NCBI RefSeq assembly: GCF_040183065.1
Contig: NC_091130.1
Span: 25,143,859 to 25,207,858, forward strand
Origin: Periplaneta americana
Taxonomy: Eukaryota > Arthropoda > Insecta > Blattodea > Blattidae
Length of the DNA: 64,000 nucleotides
Direction: 5' to 3'
Shown here: in pieces, positions 25,140 to 33,384 of the stretch
Layout of the letters: each line of letters begins with the position of its first letter
How positions within the stretch are numbered: the stretch's first letter is position 1
Notes under the pieces: generated by a model
What the model was told of the DNA's origin: nothing
The model's database searches: none
What the model saw: the letters and a program-made list of their open reading frames with translations, nothing else
Program-made: the position numbers and the translations under genes

Positions 25140-27625
25140 TAATAATAACAATAATAATAACAATAATAATAACAATAATAATAATAATAATAATAATAAA
25201 TCACCTTATAGAAGGGTACTTTGGCACCTTCAGCAAATCCTTCCATTTCCCTCACATACTGTGGGAAGTTCTTACGTACAGATGCCAGCGTCTCTTCATA
25301 TACCTTTCTTCCAGCTTCTGTTTCGTACAATGGAAGATACTCGTCAAAAAGACTAATTATAGCAATATGGTTCTGAATTAATCCACTGAATGTCCGGCCC
25401 TGCAAATAATGCAATCGAAGAGCTGTATTATAAAGAAATGTACCGATAATTTAATTTTATATGATCTCCTTACCTTGCACAGATCTGTTCTATTTTTTTA
25501 TCAAGAAATATTAATAACACTAGTGTGTTATACCAAGTTTACAAATCTGTGTTCAATTGAAGCTTAGTAGGTGCAAATATTTTAAGTTGTTGCACTTTCT
25601 TATCCCAAAATTAGGCTCATATGATTTTATGTTAATTTTTAACTTGGTAGAATGACAAAACGAAGGTCATATGAATCAAGAATAGAAAGAAATATTTTGG
25701 TTTATTAAACTGGTATACAGTCAGTGCTGTCATGGAGGCCATATGGGGCCATACATCTTATGGGAACCTACAATATTTTTAATTAATCATATGGGGAAAA
25801 GAAAATTTTGTCTGCATGAAGCCATACGGCATATGGGTGCCTAAGTTTTATATGCAGAGGTCTGTACAGATCTTAGATCATCTTTTGCTGTTCCTAATGT
25901 ATTTTGTTTGATGTTCATAAACAAAAATTGTTCACCTCTGCAGCACTGGAATCCAGAATTATATAAAATAATGGTTGAAAAACAAGAAGTGCTGCAAATA
26001 CACACTCCAAGATTCACCGAGACAAAGTGTACATCTACGGTGGTGTTACATGGTGTATTCTTTAAATCAAACTTGTTGTACAATTATTAAAATGTAAAGC
26101 AAAACAATTTCTTTACTTCTTTAATATTTAAAAAATCATTAAATGACAGTCGGAGAGATAGAGAGAGGAGAGTAAAATATATTTCAAGGAAGAAAACAAG
26201 GAGTGGGGCATATGGCCAAGAAAAGGATTACCATGGTAGCACTGCATACAGTATACTCTCAATTATCTGGGCTAATGACTGGGAAGATGTACTCAGATAA
26301 TGCGAAAAACAGATAATATGAAAGTTTATTATTTTACATGTACCATGTAGTATATACTGTAATTTAGGCCTATTTTGTTAACAAATCCTTTTAAATCTAT
26401 ACTTAACTTCATATTCACTGCAATATACACAGTATATATCATGTTACACATAAGATTAAGATTCAGTTACAATTTAAGATTGTAGAACACAAAAGTGAAT
26501 TCGTTTTCCCACCCCCTGAACAGGGAACCGTTAACTTCGAACCAGCAAAGCTTACTTCACAACCTACTGTTTTAATTTGAAGTCCAGTATAATTTTTTCA
26601 TTATTCCTTGTCACTTTATATTAATAAGTACATAATAATATCCGCATAAATGCCAGTGGCGGCTGGTTGACTGAGGCAAGTGAGGCCGGGCCTCAGTCAC
26701 TTGGCTTAACTGAAATCAAATTTTGTGTTTTTATATAATGTATTAGTTATTTGAATGAAGCATATATCGCTGTAGAAGCATTTGAAAACTTTGATGTATA
26801 TAGACCTGTTTTGCAGTAAAATTTGTTCCTGAGGCCAGGATCGCTCGTGCCGGGTCTGGCTTGTGATGTATATAGACCTATTTTGCAGAAAAATTTGTTC
26901 CTGAGGCCAGAATCGTTCGTGCTGGGTCTGGCTTAATGCATTTCATGTCCTTTCGCTGAGGCACAATTCGGCTGGCCTGGTCAGGTTTCACTCGTCCCAT
27001 CCATGGGCCGGCCTCAAGGGTAGAGTGGGGTGGGAATAGCAGTGGTGACTTGTCTTCCTAACTAGGCCATAAATAACAAAAATTCCAGCTCTTTGGCAGG
27101 CAGAAACCCACTCGATTCTCTCCCCTTATGTCTCAGTTTATGACATAAGCGAGGGTGTTCTACTAGTGTACTTCGGAGTACAGTAGTGAATCTGGGCCAA
27201 TGTTGTTATGTATTTTGGGAAAATATAAACAGAAACAAATGAGAGAAATAATGCTGGTGCAGTTAATTCATTGTTAGAGTATCCTTTTTCGAGAAGAAAT
27301 AATACTGAAAGAAAGGAAGTTTTAAATAAAGAGAGAGACTACCGAGATACCTACGACATCGCTGATAATTTTTCTGACACAATCTTAAAACGCGAGTTTC
27401 TATTGCATCCTGGTATGGGCAACATAAATGGTTATGTGGTAATGTGATGCAAAATAAACTTCTCTTGGCCTTGTTTGTTGCTGTCAAAGGAAAAAAAAAA
27501 ATAAAAAGAAAAGAAAGAAAGGGGAATTTCAACACATAATGTGGGTTGCTTCATCACACTGAAACAATCACTGAAACTCACAGCATAACAGCTTATTTGG
27601 TGAGTGAAATTATTATTTTTCATTG

Positions 27626-27683
<58 letters not shown>

Positions 27684-30339
27684 TACAGTAATAATGATAT
27701 TAATAATATAACAATAATAATTAATATCATAAACAAATATTTCCTATTGGAGGCACTTAAACTAGTTGCATCTGGCCTCACCGAGGATTCTGATCACTGG
27801 CCACTACTGATAAATGCTGACATATGGTAACCCTGTTTCGAGCCCAAATCCGAATATCCACATGTTAACATGAACACATCCACGTTAACCCAAAACTCAA
27901 TGTCTAGTGTTATCTGATAGACAACTGTCAGGCTATTTTTCTTCTCTCAAGGAACAATAACTGTCTTCTTGTACACCGACATGCTGAAAGAGTTCGTGTA
28001 ACCTCGAGTAGCTGATTTGAAGTTTTTGTTCAACAGAATGCCTCCTCCCCCACATGGGAGTCTGCAAGTTCGAGGTTCTCTTAATAACACATTTCCAGGT
28101 CGCTGGATCAGACGCAACAAAGCTGTCAATTTTAAAAACTGAATATTTGTTTTTTAATTGGTTTATTTTACTATGATTTATCAACCGCTATCATTATCTA
28201 GTGTCTGAATGAAATGAAGGGATAATGTCAGTGAAATGAGTCCAGGGTCCAGCGCCGAAAGTTACTCACCATTTGTTCTTAATTGATTGAGGAAAAACCT
28301 CGGAAAAAACCTCAATCAAGTAACTTTACCCAACCAGGATTTCGTTCCACGATCAGGCATGCTAACATATTTGTTACTTTTTACTTATTGGAGGAGCGAT
28401 AGGTTAGAGATGAAATAGTCATAAAATCTGAAAAGTTCTGGGAACAAAAACATCTACACCATAGTGACTTACTGCAAACATTTCTCATGACAGAAAATAC
28501 ATGTTCGGTAAAAGCACTGCAACAAAAATTGAGTGCGTTTCTGAAATTAAAGGCCCTATATTGTTTCATAAGGCATTATTTCAGTAACACCATATGCAAT
28601 ATCTTTATCACATGTTAACTTGTTTGTCTATATGTTCAAATACTTCAATTCCTACGACCAAAAACAATGTGTAAATAAATTTTAGGATAAATTTATATAT
28701 CTTCTCACCATTCATGAGCTGCCACAAGGGACAAAGAGTACTTAACCATAGAAATTTTTACAAGTTCATGAAAAACCATTAATTTTGTTTTAACAATGAA
28801 ATTCTTACAAGTACATAGCTGCAAACAATTTTTTTTGAGATTAGTGGAAATATACCTATTTCTAGAAAGGTAAGTGTTACAAAAAAGTAAAGAATGCTAC
28901 TGAACTTAGTTTGATTTCGAATATAGGTGATTCTTCAGGAGAGCAATTGATCCTTTCAATGCAGCTAAGGTTACAATCGGAATAACAGATGTAGGTATTC
29001 CAAGCCTCTTAAACACATCTTTCATGAAGAGAGTAGCGGTACCTCTTGCTCCAACCAGAAGTCCGATTACTTCAAGCTCTTTTAGCTGGAATTTTTTTAG
29101 GTAATAGGGAATGGTAGGATTGTAGATATTCTTTTTTTCATTATCCACTTCTGCTGGCTGTTCCTCATCCTTTTCGAAATGCACGGTGGGCTCAATTATG
29201 TATCCAGATCTTGTAGATTCCTTGAAAGCTATTATATCTATGCGCCGTGTACTGCCAGTGACGGAGAGACCATGTACTTCTTCAAAGGTGTTGTAATCGG
29301 CATCTTTAAGGGCAGTGGCTATAATTGATCGTACTTGGCGGTGTCTAGCGTTTCACAGAGCTTCGCCGTGCGGACAGGATCCCAGGACGTGTGCAAGAGT
29401 TTCAACCTCATTGTGGCAATGCCTACAACGGTTGTCCTGAGATCTTCCCAGCACAGCACGTACTGCAGCAACATTTCCAACCATTTTAATGCCATCGCGC
29501 CATTCGCTGTTGGAGAGTCCTTCGTGTTTACAAATCCATTTGTTGGCACCAGGATATTGTTTAGATAAAACTACGCCTTTCCCTTTCTGTGGATGACGAC
29601 ACCAAATATCAAATTCTCTGTTCCTCAGATGGTTACGAATCTTTGTAACATTTAAGAAATGTTCATTCTTATGAAATAAGGCATCTTCTGGAACAATGTT
29701 CAGAGATTGGGCACATCTAATGCTCTCCTCGTGAACCTGACGTGTTTGTATGATGTATGGGTTTTGAGATTTGTGTAAACATCGAAGGGCATTAATTTGT
29801 TGTAGTAGTGCTTCCCATTTTGTTCGAAAAACTCCTAGTCCTTTGTACTTCCTGGGACTATAAATCATTGCATCAGGAATGTCTGTAGGCAGATTCAGTA
29901 CCTCTTTCAGTGCACTTTTCATTAATTTGTCGGCGTCATCCAAGAACTTTTTTTGGTATAAGTTCAGAAGGGATGGTTTGAAATTGATATATTAAGGAAG
30001 GACAGATGGAGGTATTTAGAACACAATATTTCTGGTCTGCATGAAGAAAAGGTGACGAGGTAAGAGTTTCAAGTTTATTACTTAGATCTTTCAATGTTGA
30101 CTGGGGATTGAAAACTATTGAGTCAGAGAAGTTTACTCCCAGATAGCGAATAGAGCCGTTTGTACCAAGAGATGCAGATGCTGCTGTTGATTGACGCAAC
30201 TAAGTGAATTTACATCAACTTGAGAAGGAAACAATGGAATGAAATAAGTAACAATAAAACGAAATTTTTACATTTTTTTGTGACTACCAACTATGTATAT
30301 TATTTGATTGGTAAAGCATAAATGACACACGTTCGTTTT

Positions 30340-30396
<57 letters not shown>

Positions 30397-31009
30397 TGAT
30401 AAGTGAAAATATATCGATATTCTCGAACTTCGATATTCAGAATTCCACTACTCCTACTACATTTTTGGATTCCTAGATTCCCAGGCAAAACCCAGATAGT
30501 TGAGAACCTATGAGTTTTGTCACTCATGCTAAATATAAATCTTGATATTATATAATATTCTTATATGAGGTCTCGTTGTCCTCATATTGAATAATCAATG
30601 ACTATAAGTAGCCATATTGTAAATATCAATTAATTTGAGAAAAATAATACAATACAATGAGAAGAATTTGGCCGGCACTATGGATCGTGTCCCAGTATGG
30701 CTCAGATGGAAAGAGCGCTCAGTGCGCACAGCTGAGAGGTCCCGGGTTCGGTTCCCAGTGCCAGAACGAATTTTTCTCAAATTAATTGACAAATCTTGAT
30801 TTTTCAATTTTCATTACACGTACAAAGATGGGTTACATAAAAGCCTTATTATGCTGGATGTGGCCTGCTGATTGTATCTTGGATAGCCCTGTTTTACAAT
30901 ATAACAATGAATAATAACTTACAATATCGAATCCTACTTCATAATGAGTGCCTCTTGTGTAGATAATAGGAATATTATTTCTACGACTAATTCTTTCTCC
31001 TGTCGCCAT
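7603..31009 (-). CDS. tan: tan1: N-beta-alanyl-dopamine / carcinine hydrolase (Tan), complete 7-exon gene
   Basis: Join of 31009-30923, 25399-25205, 20983-20876, 17498-17264, 13865-13625, 10171-9987, 7709-7603 on the minus strand: 1158 nt, 385 residues plus TAA. Every intron is GT-AG and every junction keeps frame. The family (peptidase C45, Ntn hydrolases) removes beta-alanine from N-beta-alanyl-dopamine in cuticle and from carcinine in photoreceptors, reversing Ebony. Seen here: THYEVG near residue 21, GRTFSGLIQ from 30, the Gly119-Cys120 site expected to self-cleave and expose the nucleophilic Cys, then GHTEDA, SYNHHG, FHNAEVGP, SPGEH, ILGDQSDKE and the QTIAVG/FD tail. Drosophila Tan is 387 residues and is processed at a Gly-Cys pair near the same place. 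The N-terminus is charged with no signal peptide. The ATG has A at -3 and G at +4. No stops or frameshifts, so probably functional. A Tan-like paralogue with another substrate is possible. Confidence 0.93.
7840..8650 (-). mobile_element. degenerate LINE fragment (Jockey/R1-like)
   Basis: The minus strand reads YYAHVHSILSYGVML, GMSSEAIKIFKLQKKIIK and HKILNYFKRNSEIHNHNTR with internal stops, a typical tail of a non-LTR reverse transcriptase. 3' end near 7840 with ATAAGTACAATACAA. Confidence 0.65.
8678..9599 (+). mobile_element. Penelope-like element A with GIY-YIG domain between inverted arms
   Basis: A frame ending at the TGA at 9458-9460 contains VYKLTCNSCDKFYIGQTGR and SFQTCYKEHI, a GIY-YIG nuclease core (VYKL plus FYIG). 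Outer arms of about 190 bp at 8678-8885 and 9381-9573 are near-perfect inverted repeats, including CCGAAACAGCTGTAAGCCGC. No reverse transcriptase is left. Located in tan1 intron 6. Confidence 0.75.
9987..10171 (-). CDS. tan: tan1 exon 6
   Basis: Completes Lys289, then YLRLQVPE, SSNHRHAT, RKDVINILGDQSDKE and TQTIAV. The acceptor is TTTTTTCAG and the donor GTAAGTGG. It is 12 bases shorter than the tan2 exon because two short loops differ, but the phases (2 in, 1 out) match. Confidence 0.95.
10534..11657 (-). mobile_element. mariner-like transposon with internally deleted transposase
   Basis: Terminal inverted repeats of about 27 bp: AGGTTGGATAAAAAGTAATG and its complement at 11630-11657. The minus strand reads RGRSAQECFQGLREACANAA, QDNLRPGRPRVEDNTVQLLA, LKRQSNEWKHPGS and DIDGVILHHAVPPRQT, then jumps into EHPP..SPDM, so the segment holding the second catalytic Asp is missing. 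Frames are also shifted. Lies in tan1 intron 5. Confidence 0.85.
11711..11940 (+). mobile_element. tRNA-derived SINE family A, full length
   Basis: The head (GTTGGCGAGTTGGTATAGCG, later GGTTCGATCC) carries A- and B-box pol III promoter sequences; the tail ends GTCGTTAAATAAAACATAAC. A 12-bp duplication ATTTTCACGGGG flanks it at 11699-11710 and 11941-11952. Other copies: 34942-35092, 46783-46915 (minus), 50780-51007. Confidence 0.88.
12095..12235 (-). mobile_element. tRNA-derived SINE family D
   Basis: The minus strand reads GGCGTAGCTCAGTGGTCAGA, then GGGTTCGATCCCTGGCACCG, tRNA-like A and B boxes, flanked by SINE body sequence that recurs at 40318-40470. The presence of the body argues against a true tRNA gene. 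Confidence 0.7.
12430..13581. mobile_element. hAT-like element, 1152 bp, 8-bp target duplication
   Basis: Ends CAGTGGCAGTTCC and (complement) CAGTGGCGGCTCA, flanked by identical GTATCTTG at 12422-12429 and 13582-13589. An 8-bp duplication and CAGTGG ends are hAT hallmarks. No intact transposase frame. In tan1 intron 5, its right flank is only about 35 bases from exon 5's donor. Confidence 0.82.
13625..13865 (-). CDS. tan: tan1 exon 5
   Basis: Completes codon 209 and encodes residues to about 288: GAFLLRAMLAAKNL, DTGCGAAEG, FLNQEGDRLFHNAEVGP, SPGEHVYHCN. The acceptor is GCTGTTTCAG and the donor GTGAGT. Enters in phase 1 and leaves in phase 2, as the tan2 copy does. Confidence 0.95.
14160..14840 (+). 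mobile_element. LINE fragment with RNase H domain
   Basis: The frame reads AVILSDSKAAILSI, RIVFQWIPSHCGILGNENAD and ALAKKGS, the DSKAA and ENADALAK blocks of RNase H, then a zinc-like CPLCNSNQEMDSEYLKIC motif. This order is found in I/Loa-type non-LTR elements. 5' truncated; partial relatives at 16450-16645 and 35625-35765, and a more distant one at 39763-40161. Confidence 0.85.
14903..15694. mobile_element. Tigger/pogo relic, TA-flanked
   Basis: The right end read inwards is CAGTAGAACCTCTATTATCC and the left end is CATTAGAACCCTGATTATCC, each preceded by TA. These ends are typical of Tigger elements. Inner minus-strand scraps such as ILRTGIRTVGQGLNAARVCY look like a decayed transposase C-terminal region. 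Confidence 0.72.
15702..15747. repeat. (CA)n microsatellite
   Basis: ACACAC repeats with one interruption; follows the Tigger relic directly. Confidence 0.85.
16450..16645 (+). mobile_element. RNase H LINE, 3' fragment
   Basis: Nearly identical to 14640-14840 (KHLHRIGIYQSPNCPLCN, CSSVADHDNIFEKYW-type reading, ending CCTGGCATT and AACAACAAC). Same family as the 14160-14840 piece, inserted separately. Confidence 0.85.
17264..17498 (-). CDS. tan: tan1 exon 4
   Basis: Residues 131-208 plus one base. Begins EIMGHTEDALAET and ends SSGKT. The acceptor is TTTTTGTTAG and the donor GTAAGC. Contains the GHTEDA and MSYNHHG blocks expected of the Ntn-hydrolase core. Exits in phase 1. Confidence 0.94.
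17570..19026 (-). mobile_element. Penelope-like element B, hairpin form with nested hAT MITE
   Basis: Arms 17598-17760 and about 18835-19026 are inverted repeats of the same subfamily as element A. The minus frame at 17909-17694 is the C-terminal part of the GIY-YIG ORF (MEILHIQPKNQKLNTLEQYE). A second copy of that segment in plus orientation follows the centre, so the element is folded back on itself. It is split by a 632-bp hAT MITE at 18124-18755. In tan1 intron 3. Confidence 0.72.
18124..18755. mobile_element. hAT MITE (GACGTC family), 632 bp
   Basis: Ends CAGGGACGTCAC and (complement) CATTGACGTCACCAG; flanks CACTATAA (18116-18123) and CACTAGAA (18756-18763) agree at 7 of 8 bases. Both termini match the 2635-bp element at 55092-57726, so this is an internally deleted relative. 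An (ATA)n tract lies at 18319-18390. Confidence 0.82.
19350..19508 (-). mobile_element. LINE family B, 3' fragment
   Basis: The minus strand reads HKLFYIRNSKSLFSSLQMH, nearly the same as HKLFYIRNSKFLSPVFRC in the longer copy at 24250-25050. Followed by (ATA)n and (GATGAC)n runs at 19513-19640. Confidence 0.75.
19513..19640. repeat. (ATA)n and (GATGAC)n microsatellite
   Basis: (AAT)n, then about eight GATGAC units, then (AAT)n again. A compound microsatellite next to a LINE 3' end. Confidence 0.9.
19700..20789 (-). mobile_element. LINE family C reverse transcriptase fragment
   Basis: A 287-residue open frame on the minus strand: FIDFVKAFDKIRRELL, NAVRQGCPLSPTLFNIYINE, NTLLYADDQVIISNSEDN (catalytic YADD), NFNYLGCEIS and LYGSEIWSLKKKDVNR. 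After one break near 19925 the tail NWLDHVRRMENSRIPKIM and RRPGRPLRRLIDG continues to 19700. In tan1 intron 3, next to exon 3. Confidence 0.85.
20876..20983 (-). CDS. tan: tan1 exon 3 with catalytic Gly-Cys
   Basis: Residues 95-130, LFLLHLD through DTGCSTVCCNEPGE. The acceptor is TTGTATTGCAG and the donor GTAAATAA; phase 0 on both sides. Cys120 in GCST is the predicted N-terminal nucleophile after autoproteolysis. Confidence 0.93.
21185..21535 (+). mobile_element. decayed LINE reverse transcriptase scrap
   Basis: The plus strand reads HDIVLIANSEEKLKLSVIEW and EQVENLKYLRTII with several stops, recognisable as the region after the YADD motif of a non-LTR reverse transcriptase. Confidence 0.55.
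21719..22616 (-). mobile_element. Penelope-like element C, GIY-YIG, hairpin ends
   Basis: The minus strand reads VYKLKCNTCNNFYIGQTGRS, FQTRYKEHITAIT and, to 21815, MEILHIQPKSQKLNTLEQYE. Arms at 21751-21915 and 22440-22616 are inverted repeats with GGTCGAAACATGTTAACAAG. A different subfamily from A and B in its arm sequence. In tan1 intron 2. Confidence 0.75.
22721..23592. mobile_element. hAT-like MITE, 872 bp
   Basis: Ends CAGTGGCGTAGC at both termini; exact 8-bp duplication CTAGGTAG at 22713-22720 and 23593-23600. A homologous copy in the opposite orientation lies at 41764-42612. In tan1 intron 2. Confidence 0.87.
24050..25050 (-). mobile_element. LINE family B reverse transcriptase C-terminal part
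   Basis: A 221-residue open frame (24915-24250) with upstream SLFADDLKIFRTIKSSTDC readable to 25045: KTNVITFSRKTSSLKFNYYL, VKDLGIFFDSKLYFHSHVDY, YTLVQSKLEYASVAWN and HKLFYIRNSKFLSPVFRC. The 5' side is cut off by the (ATA)n tract next to tan1 exon 2. Confidence 0.82.
25053..25200. repeat. (AAT)n microsatellite abutting tan1 exon 2 donor
   Basis: About 150 bases of AAT/AAC units ending four bases from the exon 2 splice site. On the transcript strand the intron begins GTGATTTATTATTATT. Confidence 0.93.
25205..25399 (-). CDS. tan: tan1 exon 2
   Basis: Residues 30-94, from GRTFSGLIQ to GAKVPFYK. The acceptor is TTATTTGCAG, and the donor GTGATT runs within a few bases into a (TTA)n tract of about 150 bp. 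Both junctions are in phase 0. This is the alpha part upstream of the self-cleavage site. The stretch ETLASVRKNFPQYVREMEGFAEG is typical of the helical N-terminal region of C45 hydrolases. Confidence 0.92.
25722..26244. mobile_element. hAT-like MITE, 523 bp
   Basis: Ends CAGTGCTGTCATGG and (complement) CAGTGCTACCATGG. Flanks TATACAGT (25714-25721) and CATACAGT (26245-26252) agree at 7 of 8 bases. No coding capacity. In tan1 intron 1. Confidence 0.75.
26654..27809. mobile_element. hAT-like element, 1156 bp
   Basis: Ends CAGTGGCGGCTGG and (complement) CAGTAGTGGCCAG; exact 8-bp duplication ATAAATGC at 26646-26653 and 27810-27817. Contains an (AAT)n tract at 27626-27680. A 100-bp inner block with CTGAGGCCAG is present twice in tandem (26820-26935). 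In tan1 intron 1. Confidence 0.83.
28185..28370 (-). mobile_element. SINE family B, decayed
   Basis: GTGAAATGAGTCCAGGGTCC and GCCGAAAGTTA match the reverse complement of the full-length SINE at 48829-49080; the tRNA-like head is eroded. Confidence 0.7.
28906..30199 (-). mobile_element. R2-type LINE C-terminal fragment with restriction-like endonuclease
   Basis: Three frames in line on the minus strand: NGSIRYLGVNFSDSIVF; DADKLMKSALKEVLNLPTDI, RKYKGLGVFRTKWE and the CCHC knuckle CRHCHNEVETLAHVLGSC; then RRIDIIAFKE, GYIIEPTVHFE and TLAALKGSIALLKNHLY. Knuckle followed by a PD-(D/E)xK-like nuclease is the arrangement of R2/NeSL-type non-LTR elements. Frame breaks near 29940 and 29345. In tan1 intron 1, so not at an rDNA site. 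Confidence 0.8.
30339..30396. repeat. (ATA)n microsatellite
   Basis: About 19 AAT units in tan1 intron 1, 500 bases from exon 1. Confidence 0.9.
30620..30790 (+). mobile_element. tRNA-like SINE fragment
   Basis: GTATGGCTCAGATGGAAAGA and CGGGTTCGGTTCCCAGTGCC look like A and B boxes. The unit is bracketed by CAATTAATTTGAGAAAAA (30626 onward) and its complement near 30768-30787. Lies 140 bases inside tan1 intron 1. Confidence 0.55.
30923..31009 (-). CDS. tan: tan1 exon 1 (start codon exon)
   Basis: Residues 1-29, from MATGERISRR to THYEVGFDI. The ATG occupies 31009-31007 and the donor GTAAGTTATT follows at 30922. The exon ends in phase 0 and reads directly into GRTFSG of exon 2. It is short, and the start is supported by good context and by the expected length of the whole protein. 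An untranslated exon further upstream cannot be excluded. Confidence 0.85.
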
Positions 31010-31386
31010 ATTTCAATCCAAAAAACAATTGTAGACTAAATTTGGTTAATAATCCACGTTACACTTCTTAAACGCAATAGAAGTCACTGCTTCCAAAAGC
31101 ACAGATATTCAATAATCTGGGTAAACATACTAGTACATGAAATTGTCACCTTATCTTTCTGCAGCTGATAAAATGGAATGTCCCCTTATTTGTATTAGAC
31201 TTAAATTTATGTAAGATTAGATATCTGAGCTGTGTTAAAATATACTTACCTGGGAATTAAACTACTGCACACTCCTTAAAATAGCTTTTCAAAGAGTTCG
31301 CAGTAAAGCAGAAATAAAACTGTGGGGTTTAATTTCATAAAAATAAAATAACTCCGTAAACTTAAATATAACTGTTGTACATACAT
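31010..31386. other. 5' flank of tan1
   Basis: Directly upstream of the tan1 ATG on the minus strand. AT-rich with no recognisable TATA box, repeat or other exon. The promoter may be here or beyond the Penelope hairpin at 31387-31690. Confidence 0.4.
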
Positions 31387-31690
31387 CTTGATTGCACAAC
31401 TTTTAACACTGTATCACTTCGGAATATGTATGATAGGACTTTCCTGTGTTCAACTTCAACGTACCTCATTTACATGTTTCGACCTATTTATGGGTCATCC
31501 TCAGAACTGGTCGTTATTGGTCTTGGCGCCTCTTGTTCTGTTTCCTGTGAGGGTGCGTTCATGTGGTATAGTGTAGAGTCAAAGAGTGTGTGTGACCAGT
31601 TCTGAGGATGACCCATAAATAGGTCGAAACATGTAAATGAGGTACGTTGAAGTTGAACACAGGAAAGCCCTACCATACATATTCCGAAAT
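31387..31690. mobile_element. Penelope-like element D, minimal hairpin
   Basis: Two inverted arms of element C type almost touch: TTCGGAATATGTATGA, GGTCATCCTCAGAACTGGTC left and their complements right, with only about 80 bases between. No coding sequence is left. About 380 bases upstream of the tan1 start codon. Confidence 0.72.
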
Positions 31691-31849
31691 AATTGTTGTC
31701 ATATTGGCTCAAGGGAGGAAGGCTAAAGCCCTCTTTAGCCCCTTCTTGGATCCGCCTATGATCCTCAGTAATCTATATATAACGACCATTGTCAATGGAT
31801 CCGCAGTTCGCGTCATCAAAACTAGCAAAGGGCCAAAGTGTCGTACGCC

Positions 31850-33050
31850 GGACTCCTGGTCGTTTCGCTCTCCGACGTGTTGTCGAGGTGGGGAGGGGAA
31901 ACGAGAGTGACGTGACAAGATGGCTGTGGTTTGTGGGTGGGGTGATACGAAACTGTGGTGAAGTTTAAAGGAAAGACTGTTTTTAAAGTAACATTGTTTA
32001 TTACAGAAATAACAGTGAAAGTGTAACTATGGTTCCCTCCTAGTTCTGTGGTAGGGGTAACGGGGGAGTCGTGATAGAAATTGATGGTTTAGAAATTCGT
32101 CCTGAGGCTTCGATGCGGGGAGAGTTATGATGGGTGATAGTAAAGTGCGACTTGAGTGAGAGGAAGGTAGGGGTAACGGGAGTGCCTGGGAAAATCGGCT
32201 TGCTCTCAGGTGTGTTGTGGGGGGGCAGGATAACGAGAGAGATGGAATGAGGTAGAAGGTTAGTTCTCTAGTTCGAAGGATCAACACAGCGTGCTGTGCG
32301 ACTTACCGACTTCGAGAACAAGCTCCTGGCATCGGAGGATCAACACAGCGTACTGTGCGACTTACCGACTTCAGGAGCGGGGAAGGGTGACCTCTATCAT
32401 CGACGGATCAACAGAGCGCACTCGCGACTTACCGACTCTAGAGGGGGGGGGGGGCTGAGGAGATGGTTGTGTTTAATCGAACAAGCCGGGATAAGAGCTG
32501 GGAGTCGAAGTCAGGATGGTGAGAGATAAGGGTGATCAGGGGAGAGAAGTGTGCGGGTTGGAGGTGGTGATGAGGCTTGTAGCGAGACCAGAATAAAATA
32601 AGTTTAGAATACGTAAGAAGTGAGGCTAGTGTAGGAAAGAATACAGGAGACAGGGGCGCAGCTTGGCTCCCTGTTCCCGGAGTGGTGGCCGTGTGCAGAC
32701 ACGTCCGAACAAAAGACAACCATAGCGTAGGCCTGGTTGGGAGACTGCTGTCAGTGACGGAGGTCGCGCTAGAGCTACCTCTTTGCCATCTGACGAACGA
32801 GTCCTGAAGTCGCGGAGATGCGTTATATTTATACCCCTCGGAACAATGGTGGTTGAGGACGCCATTGACGTCACAGTGCCTGGGGGTATTTCTATTGCCA
32901 ACGTGACTCGTCGCCGCGCGATCTTTGCTTTCTCCCTCACAAGAGGGAAACAAGCGAGCCAACCTGCTTTCTGAGAGAGAGAAAGCAGCGGCTCTAGTTT
33001 GCGCGGGTAGGTTTGAACCGTTTAAAGTAGGACGCACGGGCATCGAGAAT
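31850..33050. other. GC-rich block of unknown nature upstream of tan1
   Basis: Clearly richer in G, C and CpG than its surroundings. Three degenerate direct repeats of GGATCAACACAGCG with GCGACTTACCGACT start near 32278, 32338 and 32404, followed by a G12 run. Open frames here look like by-products of base composition. It could be a CpG-rich promoter region 0.8-2 kb upstream of tan1, or part of an unrecognised transposon. Confidence 0.45.
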
Positions 33051-33340
33051 TGATATACACAACAAAAGATTTTAAAGGACGATGAAAATCCCTAACATGG
33101 CTTCTTTCAGAATATTAGTAAAACCAGAGCTCCTACGTCTCTCGAACCTATATGCAAAATTACTGCAAATTCAAGTCTGTTATGTTCATCTTTATTGACC
33201 AAATCTGAGAATTTTTTAATAAAATATACAAGATATGAATATTATGAAACAGTTCTTCTGTGTGAAATATGTACAAATTCTATATGATTAAAAAGTTCAG
33301 TACCAATTGAAAATTTTTTAAACATTTTTTCTCATCTTTT

Positions 33341-33343
33341 CGG

Positions 33344-33381
<38 letters not shown>
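33341..33381. repeat. (AT)n microsatellite
   Basis: About 20 AT units directly left of a short MITE. Confidence 0.9.

Positions 33382-33384
<3 letters not shown>

Noticed and set aside
25046-25200. Poly-Tyr/Ile coding frames
   Set aside because: Translations of (AAT)n microsatellites; also at 18319, 19513, 27626, 57535 and 59967.
26252-30505. Pogo-like element from CAGTATACTCTCAATTATCTG to a weakly similar complement near 30490
   Set aside because: The right end matches poorly and the span includes too many unrelated insertions to be closed with confidence.
31725-31752. Right end of another hAT (complement CATAGGCGGATCCAAG)
   Set aside because: End motif is suggestive, but no left partner or target duplication could be found.
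32438-33043. 201-codon open frame on the minus strand in the GC-rich block
   Set aside because: Composition is driven by GC-rich repeats, no domain recognised, overlapping frames on both strands are similarly open.
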